In this document: positions 7,315 to 13,680 of the stretch, in pieces
How the letters are laid out: each line of letters begins with the position of its first letter
Numbering within the stretch: the first letter of the stretch is position 1
DNA from: Bacteroidota bacterium
Lineage (GTDB): Bacteria > Bacteroidota > Bacteroidia > Chitinophagales > Chitinophagaceae
DNA length: 17,428 nucleotides
Direction of reading: 5' to 3'
Assembly (NCBI GenBank): GCA_023411775.1
Contig: JAEYOL010000006.1
Coordinates: forward strand, 1 to 17,428
Made by a program: the position numbers and the translations under genes
The notes under the pieces: model-generated
Seen by the model: the letters and a program-made list of their open reading frames with translations, nothing else
Databases searched by the model: none
What the model was told of the DNA's origin: nothing

Positions 7315-7830
7315 TCAGCTCTCGCAGAGTTTTTTCAGGTTTTCGAGGCCTACACTAAACTGGTGTGATAAATTTTTAGAAAGCATAGGTCCCATAAGCC
7401 TGGCAACAGGCCATGGTAATTCACCCGTATTTTGCCAGGTCACTTTAGTCTCGGCTGTGCCCCAGGGTTCAAACAGCCAGTTGTCTTTGGCTTTTGATTT
7501 CCAGGGACGCAGAAATTCCAAATCGAAGTGAATGTGTTTGTCATCGATATCCAGAAGTGTCAGGCTCCCGGCGCCAACTTTTTTTCCTTCCCAGGCATAT
7601 TTATGGCCGGGTGTATGAGGTGTGCCTGTTATTGTTTTTTGCGCACCCGGATCCATTTTCTGCCAGGGATTCCAGCTCGAGTATTCGTTTAAGTTGCCGA
7701 TTCGGTTCATCACTTCCCGTACGGGTTTACTGATGACTGCTGACTTTTCGATATTATAGGACTTTGGCATCAGTGCAGCTATGATAAACAAGGAGATAAT
7801 AAGGCCAAAAAAAATGTAGACGAATATCAT
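7315..7830 (-). CDS. Membrane-anchored SRPBCC-family protein
   Basis: The 171-residue protein starts with one hydrophobic helix (residues about 2-22) and then a START/polyketide-cyclase-like domain: SAVISKPVREVMNRIGNLNEYSSWNPW, a beta-hairpin KYAWEGKKVGAGSLTL, and the terminal helix MLSKNLSHQFSVGLENLKKL. The NLNEYSSWNPW segment is characteristic of this SRPBCC (Bet v1-like) group, which forms a hydrophobic pocket for small ligands. No catalytic residue can be named and no function is established. A candidate promoter lies just upstream. A second SRPBCC protein is encoded divergently at 8165-8602 with quite different sequence, so it is not a recent duplicate. Confidence 0.85.
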   Translation of the reverse strand: MIFVYIFFGLIISLFIIAALMPKSYNIEKSAVISKPVREVMNRIGNLNEYSSWNPWQKMDPGAQKTITGTPHTPGHKYAWEGKKVGAGSLTLLDIDDKHIHFDLEFLRPWKSKAKDNWLFEPWGTAETKVTWQNTGELPWPVARLMGPMLSKNLSHQFSVGLENLKKLCES

Positions 7831-7846
7831 GTGTGTTTTTTAAATA

Positions 7847-7876
7847 GAAAGGTAGTGAAACTATATTAATGAACAA
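7847..7876 (-). promoter_or_regulatory. Candidate promoter of the membrane SRPBCC gene
   Basis: On the minus strand TTG (plus 7874-7876) is followed after 19 bases by TACCTTTC (plus 7847-7854), one base off TAnnTTTG. The predicted transcript start is about ten bases before the start codon. Confidence 0.45.
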
Positions 7877-8164
7877 CGCGGTAGAAATGTCCACGAGGAA
7901 GGGACGTAACGTCCTCGGTCGTATAACACTTAATGATGGTAAATAGAAATGGGCTTAAGCATTAAGCATAGGTAAGCCATTTCAACCAATTGCAACTCTT
8001 GGCTTTTTTTAATTTCTAGGCTCGTAAAATTGTCCATATAAGCTAACCTGAAACAGTGTTCAGATCCACCCCCTCAAATTGTCGTAATTGCACCGCTTAG
8101 GAACGGTTTTTAGTAACCAACTTTGTATCGACATCAACGTTTACATAATCAAATTTGTATTGCC
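7877..8164. other. Divergent intergenic region between the SRPBCC genes
   Basis: No coding frame is supported here. It contains a hairpin with arms CGAGGA (7894-7899) and TCCTCG (7912-7917) enclosing GACGTAACGTC, then overlapping alternative stems and a T-run (7952-8010, listed separately), and CTGAA / TTCAG (8048-8063). CAAATTTG at 8150-8157 could be a -7 element for the gene at 8165, but the nearest TTG is 24 bases upstream. Confidence 0.4.
7952..8010 (+). promoter_or_regulatory. Attenuator-like alternative hairpins ending in a T-run
   Basis: GGCTTA (7952-7957) can pair with TAAGCC (7973-7978). AAGCCA (7974-7979) can instead pair with TGGCTT (8000-8005), immediately followed by T at 8006-8010. 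These pairings exclude each other. A third small stem is GCTTAA-GCA-TTAAGC (7953-7967). The terminator-type stem is short with a 20-base loop, so this is tentative. Confidence 0.3.
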
Positions 8165-8602
8165 ATGGAAAAGCTCAATTTCAAAACAACAATCGCTGCA
8201 ACACCAGAAAAAATCTGGAAGATCCTATGGGACGATGAAACTTATCGTAAATGGACGTCTGCATTCAGTGAAGAATCTCATGCTGTTACCGATTGGAAGG
8301 AGGGCAGCAAAGTTCTTTTCCTCGATGGAAACGGGCAGGGAATGGTATCACGGGTGGCTGAGAACAGACCCAACGAGTATATGTCGATCGAACATCTCGG
8401 AGAAATAAAAGACGGCGTTGAAGACACAACCAGTGAAAGGGTAAAACAATGGGCAGGTGCACGAGAGAACTATACTTTGAAAAAAGTGAATGGAAAAACA
8501 GAGTTGCTCATAGACATGGATATTAACGATGAGTTCAAAGAAATGTTCTCAAACATTTGGCCCAAGGCACTCGAGAACGTGAAAAACCTGGCAGAGAATT
8601 AA
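8165..8602 (+). CDS. SRPBCC/AHSA1-like protein
   Basis: With the ATG at 8165 the protein has 145 residues and begins MEKLNFKTTIAATPEKIWKI, the standard first strand and helix of an activator-of-Hsp90-like (AHSA1) SRPBCC domain. An upstream in-frame TTG at 8123 would add a tail that fits no family. Further landmarks are LWDDETYRKWTSAF, WKEGSKVLFLDGNGQGMVS and the terminal helix MFSNIWPKALENVKNL. Such small cytosolic SRPBCC proteins bind hydrophobic ligands; individual roles are mostly unknown. It converges with the aldo/keto reductase gene, leaving nine bases between the two coding ends and no room for a separate terminator. Confidence 0.88.
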   Translation: MEKLNFKTTIAATPEKIWKILWDDETYRKWTSAFSEESHAVTDWKEGSKVLFLDGNGQGMVSRVAENRPNEYMSIEHLGEIKDGVEDTTSERVKQWAGARENYTLKKVNGKTELLIDMDINDEFKEMFSNIWPKALENVKNLAEN

Positions 8603-8611
8603 AGCCAGATT

Positions 8612-9607
8612 TTATTTGATCAATTCCAGCCTGTTCACTTCCTGTGTAATAAAGGAAATTTCATCCGGGCTTAATTTTAAATCTATCGCTTTCGCATTGT
8701 TTGTCGCCTGTTTCGCATCACGGGCGCCGGCTAATGCGATGGTGATGCCCGGTTGTTCTACTGTCCAGCGCAGGACCAATTGTGAAAGGCTGGCATTTTT
8801 TTGTGCTGCCAACGGTCTTAGCTTATCGAGAAAGGCCTGGATTCGTACGAGGTTTTCATCTTTGAAAAAATAAATGCCTGCACGATGGTCGCCTTCGGCA
8901 AACTGGTGACCTGGTTTGATCTTACCGGTGAGTAATCCTCTTTCCATGGGACTGTAAGCAAGGATAGAGACGTTATTTTCTATGCAATACGGTACGACTT
9001 CTTTTTCGATATCCCTTTTCACCAGGCTGTAAGGAACCTGGTTGGCAACCAGCTCCACATATTTACGGGCCTCTTTGAGTTGTGCGACATTGTAATTGCA
9101 AACCGCTGCATGTTTCACCTTTCCCTGTTTGATCAGGTCGGAAACAGTTTCCATCGTCTCGGAAATAGGCGTACTGTCATCAGGCCAGTGAATCTGGTAA
9201 AGATCGATATAGTCCGTGCCCAGCCGTCGCAGGCTGTCTTCGCATTCTTTAATGATACTTTCACGTCCTGCATATTTATACATGTCGATATCACGACCCT
9301 GGTTGTCTTTACTGCTAAAATGATAAACACCTTTGGCAAGGTCCCAACGCAAACCATATTTGGTAACCACCTGTATTTTTTCACGTGGCAAATCCTTTAT
9401 TGCTTCCCCAACAATCTCTTCACTTAATCCCTGCCCATACGCGGGTGCTGTATCGATTGAAGTCACGCCAAGATCATAAGCCGCACGAATGGCTGCTACA
9501 GCATCTTTTCTTTCCGAACCTCCCCACATCCAGCCTCCTGCAGCCCAGGCACCGAATGTAATAACCGATAATTCCAATGTTGAAGACCCCAGTTGCCTGT
9601 ATTCCAT
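8612..9607 (-). CDS. Aldo/keto reductase
   Basis: The 331-residue protein has the full (beta/alpha)8 aldo/keto reductase layout. The catalytic tetrad is present: Asp52 and Tyr57 (IDTAPAYGQG), Lys83 (VVTKYG) and His140 (YQIHWPD). The NADPH-binding end includes LAYSPMERGLLTGK and ALAGARDAKQATNNAKA. These enzymes reduce aldehydes or ketones with NADPH in the cytoplasm; the substrate cannot be read from sequence. Length is normal. A good promoter match lies directly upstream on the minus strand and predicts a very short leader. Confidence 0.93.
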   Translation of the reverse strand: MEYRQLGSSTLELSVITFGAWAAGGWMWGGSERKDAVAAIRAAYDLGVTSIDTAPAYGQGLSEEIVGEAIKDLPREKIQVVTKYGLRWDLAKGVYHFSSKDNQGRDIDMYKYAGRESIIKECEDSLRRLGTDYIDLYQIHWPDDSTPISETMETVSDLIKQGKVKHAAVCNYNVAQLKEARKYVELVANQVPYSLVKRDIEKEVVPYCIENNVSILAYSPMERGLLTGKIKPGHQFAEGDHRAGIYFFKDENLVRIQAFLDKLRPLAAQKNASLSQLVLRWTVEQPGITIALAGARDAKQATNNAKAIDLKLSPDEISFITQEVNRLELIK

Positions 9608-9620
9608 TGCAGTTTTTCAG

Positions 9621-9653
9621 CAAATGTACCGAAGCTGCGGATAGAGATGGCAA
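9621..9653 (-). promoter_or_regulatory. Candidate promoter of the aldo/keto reductase gene
   Basis: On the minus strand TTG (plus 9651-9653) is followed after 22 bases by TACATTTG (plus 9621-9628), an exact fit to TAnnTTTG. The start codon at 9607 is 13 bases beyond the element. Confidence 0.5.
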
Positions 9654-9916
9654 CCCGACTCCAGGTATTAATCAGTAAAATGTGAATGATCAGTTGTTTT
9701 GCAAAATATGCAAGCGGGAAAAAAATTTTCAAAAGACGGGATACAATTCCTAACTTTCTGATACCTATCTATTGCCCCCTGAGATCCAGTCCTATCCTCA
9801 CCCCCTGACTGCTGGTCTTTATTTAAACTTTATGCAACAAAGCGCCGGACAATTGCAAAGGGATCCTTTGTGATGTAAACACGTTTTGTAAAAATCAACC
9901 ACAAAATTTTATTTGT
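9654..9916. other. Divergent intergenic region, no gene seen
   Basis: No coding frame is supported here. It holds two CCCCCTGA direct copies 26 bases apart (9775-9782 and 9801-9808) and the palindrome at 9856-9870. TTG (9886-9888) and TTTATTTG (9908-9915), 19 bases apart, resemble a promoter, but the start codon at 9917 is too close for the usual spacing. Confidence 0.4.
9856..9870. promoter_or_regulatory. Operator-like palindrome CAAAGG-GAT-CCTTTG
   Basis: Perfect 6-base arms surround a 3-base centre, 46 bases upstream of the lipoprotein start. The position would suit a regulator site, but no regulator is identified and a chance palindrome is possible. Confidence 0.3.
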
Positions 9917-10453
9917 ATGAAAAAAGCATTTTCCTATTGCCTGCTCCTGCTATTGTTATGGTCATGCAACAATGAGGGTACCAAATCCGAAACAGCTGGA
10001 ACCGATACTACCATGAAGGCAGACCTGGACTTGCCTTTCAAAGCCCTTTATTCCAGCAATTTTACAGACGATGTGTCCGATGCCGATCTTATTACGGTGA
10101 TGAATTCCTATAAGGACTGGGCTGATGGCAACATGAGTGGTGTGGAAGCTTCCCTGGCTGACTCGGTAGAATATACTGCAAGTAGCGGGCGAACCAAAAC
10201 ATTTTCCAGGGCTGAGCTGACAAGTTTATGGAAGACATTCCGCGACAGCCTTAGTTCGGTGAAGATTGAGATGTATGCCTGGCGTAAGATGTATGCTGCT
10301 GACTTAAAAGAAAGTAATGTAGTAACCTGGTATAAGGAAGTCTCTACCTATAAAGATGGCCGGGTCGATTCCGCCATGTATCATGATATCAATGGCGTGA
10401 AAAATGGCAAGATAGAATGGTATAACTCCATGAGACGACCATATGTAAAATAG
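9917..10453 (+). CDS. NTF2/SnoaL-like lipoprotein
   Basis: The 178-residue protein starts with a lipoprotein signal peptide ending LWSC (Cys17), followed by a polar Thr/Ser/Gly-rich linker. The domain at about residues 58-175 has the helix-then-sheet pattern of NTF2-like folds: MNSYKDWADGNMSGVEASLADSVEY, RAELTSLWKTFRDSL, and a beta-rich end WYKEVSTYKDGRVDS ... NGKIEWYNSM. Such lipoproteins are frequent in Bacteroidota; a ligand or catalytic residue cannot be assigned. It is exported and probably anchored to a membrane. A 12-bp inverted repeat begins eight bases after its stop codon. Confidence 0.75.
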   Translation: MKKAFSYCLLLLLLWSCNNEGTKSETAGTDTTMKADLDLPFKALYSSNFTDDVSDADLITVMNSYKDWADGNMSGVEASLADSVEYTASSGRTKTFSRAELTSLWKTFRDSLSSVKIEMYAWRKMYAADLKESNVVTWYKEVSTYKDGRVDSAMYHDINGVKNGKIEWYNSMRRPYVK

Positions 10454-10460
10454 ATCATTT

Positions 10461-10519
10461 TGTGGTTGGAACCGGTATCTAATAAAATCTTTGCGTGACT
10501 AAAACCTGTTCCAACCACA
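10461..10519. repeat. Perfect 12-bp inverted repeat spanning a promoter-like sequence
   Basis: TGTGGTTGGAAC (10461-10472) is the exact reverse complement of GTTCCAACCACA (10508-10519). One mismatch inward, GGT (10474-10476) pairs with ACC (10504-10506). No T-run follows, so a standard terminator is less likely. Confidence 0.8.
10466..10493 (+). promoter_or_regulatory. Candidate promoter of the TPR gene
   Basis: TTG (10466-10468) is followed after 17 bases by AATCTTTG (10486-10493), one base off TAnnTTTG. Its upstream element lies in the left arm of the inverted repeat and its -7 element in the loop. The leader would be about 105 bases. Confidence 0.35.
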
Positions 10520-10606
10520 TTTCATACATCGAATATTTCAATTAGAACAGTACGATGCTGTATACCTGCCCGGGTATCACCAACTTGCATAGCTCAAACA
10601 CCAACT

Positions 10607-12643
10607 ATGCAAAAGTCTGTTTTAATTATACTTTGCCTGTTAGTTTATCAGCTCAGTATTGGCCAGGGTAAAACACAAAGCCTGCCTTCTGATCCCACTA
10701 AGTGGAGCGTGGCGGATATGAAAAAGTTTGCCGCCATGAGCCCTACCGAGCAGGAAGCTTTTAAGAAAAAAATGCTGCAGCAGGCTGAGGGTCAGTTGAA
10801 GCAAAAAGCGGAAGCTGCCAACTTAACGATAGACGAAACCCTGCTGCCCACCTCGCAGCTTAAGGCGCCGGAATTGGATATGAAGCGGATTGCAACCATT
10901 CCTGCTGCTCCACCCACACGACAACAACTTTTGCAGAACGTTGCCAAAATGGAATCGGCGTTGAAGACAGCAGTTGGTCCCCAGGTAACGCAGAAAGTAG
11001 AAGAGTTCGTAGCGTCAAAATCGATAAAAGAAATCCAATCAGCCACAGTCGGCGGTTTTTACGATAATAAACCTGAATCTGCTTTATTGCTGGGTATGAA
11101 AGCCGCCACCATAAATCCGGCTGATCCTGTAGGCTGGAATAATCTCGCAGCCATCATGAATCTCAGCGGACTTGAACACCAGGCCATTCCGATCTTACAA
11201 CATTGCCTGACAGAACATCCTGAAAGTGGTACACTGCTGAATAATATGGGACAGGCCTGGCTGGGCCTTGGCGACCTGGTGAAGTCAAAACAGTTTTTGC
11301 AGAAATGTCTTTCACTTGATGATCTTCACCCCGAAGCGAACCGCTCCATGGCATTGATCTATTTGTTTGGCAATGATATGGCCAACGCGCTCAAGCACCT
11401 GGAAAAAGAAATGCAGGTAGCGCAACGCAAATCATCGCTGGCCTACCTGGTAAAATCAGGACAGCGTGACAAGATAAACCTGGCTGCGCTGCATAAAAGA
11501 AAGATGCAGCTGAATGGTACTCCCACACGCGATTTCTTTTCCGAGATCGCATTGGAGAAATTCAAAATTCCGCCGCCCCCTGAAAACTCGAAAGCATCGG
11601 CTGCGTGGAGAGCAGAACATGCCGGCCTGTTACAATCCCTTAGCCAGGAGTTTTTCTTCTGGACAAATGCCAGTCAGCCCAGCGCTGCCGAGATGCAGGC
11701 AGAGGGAAAAAAACATTTCGGTATCTATCACGACCTGGTCGAGGAGTTGCTCCGTGACCTTGGCAATCAATATATCCCACTGCTCGCTATTGTTAATGAG
11801 GATGATGTCCCTTATCTAACTCAACTGCAATATGACTATGCAAAAAAAGATCGGGAAACAGAATGCCCGGATCCACCAAAGAACCCGGATGGTATCTCAT
11901 CCAATTTTGCTGCTGCTGAAAGAATATGCTGCGATTTGAAAACACCGCTTATCGACGAGCTGATGTATAAGCATAATAGTTATGTAAGCGCGAAGATCAA
12001 AGACGCGCATTCCAATTACAAACAATATCTGAACGGTCTCATCAACATTGTACAATTAGATCCCAGCCTGAGTAATCGCATAATGGTATACAAAGCGGTA
12101 GCGAACTACTTTGTGTTTTTACAAACAGCCATCGGCAGCTATCTCGCGCTTGATCCCTATATGAGCTGTCATACCAAAATGACGAGTGAAGAAGCTAAGG
12201 AGGCTTATGAATCGGCAAGAAATATAAACCTGCAGTGCCCTTCCTGGCTCAAGATCAATTTATCACTGAAGGTTGCCAGCTTAAAAGCCGACTGTGATGG
12301 GTACAATATTGAAGCCGACGTGTACAAATTAATCCAGGTAGGTGCTGAAAAGAAATTCAAAACCGGTACATCCACACTCTATGTAGGTGCGGGAATCAAG
12401 GGCAGCTTTAAAGGAGTCGCATCCGGATCCATCAAACAGCAGTTTTATATCGTATTTGATCACAACAATGATTTTGCTGACCTTGGTATGCGCGGTGGCG
12501 CTAGTGGTGACCTGGCCAGTGGAATGATAGGCGCCGAGTTTGGCTATGATTTCTCCATGAACAGTGGCTTCAATGCACAGGGAAAAGTGACAAGCAAATG
12601 GGTGACGAATTATGAGAAGGCGCTGGGGGTGATTGCAAAATAA
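10607..12643 (+). CDS. Secreted TPR-repeat protein with unrecognised C-terminal part
   Basis: The 678-residue protein has a signal peptide (VLIILCLLVYQLSIGQ) and then a Lys/Gln/Ala-rich helical segment to about residue 150. Three TPR-like units follow at about 174-271 (GWNNLAAIMNLSGLEHQAI, LLNNMGQAWLGLGDLVKSKQ, ANRSMALIYLFGNDMANALK), indicating a protein-binding surface. The middle region (about 300-550) is helical with Cys residues in ECPDPP, ERICCD and SCHTK that may form disulfides outside the cytoplasm. The last 120 residues are Gly-rich and beta-like (TSTLYVGAGIKGSFKGVASG, DLGMRGGASGDLASGMIGAE) and resemble no family I can name. The protein is periplasmic or surface-exposed; there is no sorting-domain-like C-terminus that I recognise. 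Function unknown. Confidence 0.8.
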   Translation: MQKSVLIILCLLVYQLSIGQGKTQSLPSDPTKWSVADMKKFAAMSPTEQEAFKKKMLQQAEGQLKQKAEAANLTIDETLLPTSQLKAPELDMKRIATIPAAPPTRQQLLQNVAKMESALKTAVGPQVTQKVEEFVASKSIKEIQSATVGGFYDNKPESALLLGMKAATINPADPVGWNNLAAIMNLSGLEHQAIPILQHCLTEHPESGTLLNNMGQAWLGLGDLVKSKQFLQKCLSLDDLHPEANRSMALIYLFGNDMANALKHLEKEMQVAQRKSSLAYLVKSGQRDKINLAALHKRKMQLNGTPTRDFFSEIALEKFKIPPPPENSKASAAWRAEHAGLLQSLSQEFFFWTNASQPSAAEMQAEGKKHFGIYHDLVEELLRDLGNQYIPLLAIVNEDDVPYLTQLQYDYAKKDRETECPDPPKNPDGISSNFAAAERICCDLKTPLIDELMYKHNSYVSAKIKDAHSNYKQYLNGLINIVQLDPSLSNRIMVYKAVANYFVFLQTAIGSYLALDPYMSCHTKMTSEEAKEAYESARNINLQCPSWLKINLSLKVASLKADCDGYNIEADVYKLIQVGAEKKFKTGTSTLYVGAGIKGSFKGVASGSIKQQFYIVFDHNNDFADLGMRGGASGDLASGMIGAEFGYDFSMNSGFNAQGKVTSKWVTNYEKALGVIAK

Positions 12644-12997
12644 TGATTGTACGGGGGCAATTCAAATTTCCGCTTTAACCGATGAAAAGTTCTTTAATCG
12701 ATTAGGATGAAAACCTTATTACCTTAGTAATCTAAAATCACAACAGAAAATAACCTTATTCACTTATTTTTCAGCGGGATAAGGGAATAAGGTTGGGTGT
12801 TGTTAAAAAAGGCTTTCTACTAAGGGAATAAGGTTAAACAGAGTTCTTAATGGTTAATGGGATAATTGATCAAGCGAAAATTTGAAATCCACCCGATTGC
12901 TGACAGCACTCTGCCAGAATATGAGACCCTTAAAAGACTAAGAAAAGACGACACTATAAGTTGACGCGCAGATCAGCGATCAGTTTTTTGCCAGGCT
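12644..12997. other. Convergent intergenic region without a gene
   Basis: This 354-base AT-rich spacer lies between the ends of the TPR and DinB genes. Its main content is the nested inverted repeat at 12712-12835. No coding frame is supported, and no classic stem plus T-run was found for either gene. Confidence 0.5.
12712..12835. repeat. Nested inverted repeat, four copies of a 16-bp motif
   Basis: The motif is CTAAGGGAATAAGGTT or close to it. Inverted copies lie at 12712-12727 and 12752-12767, direct ones at 12779-12794 and 12820-12835. Copy 1 pairs with copy 4 (15/16) and copy 2 with copy 3 (15/16), with starts 40 and 41 bases apart on the two sides. AGTTCTT flanks it at 12688-12694 and 12842-12848. 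Confidence 0.8.
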
Positions 12998-13513
12998 TTA
13001 TTGTTTCTTCTCCAGGTAAACCAATTGGCCCAAATGATAAGCCATGTGATTGGTGCGATTGATAATGATATTAAGTTTATTCCTGTGCGGCTCTTTGATG
13101 AAATCTCCTTCTGATACCCGGTTATGGCGGGTAAACCATTCGGATTCGGGAATACCGCTAAGATGAGCAGACAAACGGGTATTTACTGTATCCCAATATT
13201 CCTTTAGTTCGCTAAGAGAAGGCATGGGAAGACCAGATTTGTCAGGGTTGTCTACAAAGGGTTCATCTAACTGGGGATACAATCTTTCTCCCAGGCCAAG
13301 TATCTCTATTATCGAATCATGTATGGCGATAAGATGGCCGAATAAATAAATACCACTATTGCGACCTGGCGCAGTATCGGCCAAAAGCTGTTCGTCAGAA
13401 AGACTATTAATTAGTTTGTTTGCTCTGTCGATATATACGTTCCACGCATCAAGAGCCATTTTTATAAATACAGCTTTTGATGTCTTGCCCTGGTATGTTA
13501 ATGTATTTGACAT
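12998..13513 (-). CDS. DinB-family putative metal-binding protein
   Basis: The ATG at 13513 gives 171 residues starting MSNTLTYQGK; a longer frame from 13630 would add 39 unrelated residues crossing the terminator of the upstream gene. The protein has the four-helix layout of the DinB/YfiT superfamily, with three histidines in the expected places: His60 (LFGHLIAIHD), and His156 and His160 (INRTNHMAYHLGQLVYL). Such proteins usually bind a divalent metal; some members are thiol-dependent transferases, most are uncharacterised. No signal peptide is seen. It follows the tricorn-like gene on the same strand after 167 bases, but a terminator separates them. Confidence 0.85.
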   Translation of the reverse strand: MSNTLTYQGKTSKAVFIKMALDAWNVYIDRANKLINSLSDEQLLADTAPGRNSGIYLFGHLIAIHDSIIEILGLGERLYPQLDEPFVDNPDKSGLPMPSLSELKEYWDTVNTRLSAHLSGIPESEWFTRHNRVSEGDFIKEPHRNKLNIIINRTNHMAYHLGQLVYLEKKQ

Positions 13514-13631
13514 GATCTCGGTTTTAAGATAAAACAGCCCCGGACAAAAAAAGTTTTGTTTAATGTAATTTTTACCCTGGAATAGTTCCACTGTCCTCTC
13601 TGGGAAGCTTTTACAAGTTTTCCTTCGCATG

Positions 13632-13679
13632 AAAACAGGAGGACATGAACAGAGTTGGATTCACGTCCTCCCGCGTTTT
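13632..13679 (-). terminator. Terminator of the tricorn-like gene
   Basis: On the minus strand GGAGGACGTGAA pairs with TTCATGTCCTCC (plus 13660-13671 and 13638-13649; one G-U pair) around a 10-base loop, followed by TGTTTT. Flanking AAAAC and GTTTT extend the stem. It starts two bases past the stop codon. Confidence 0.8.
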
Positions 13680-13680
13680 A

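Noticed and set aside
9886..9915. TTG-N19-TTTATTTG as promoter of the NTF2-like lipoprotein
   Set aside because: The start codon begins two bases after the -7 element, so transcription would start inside the gene.
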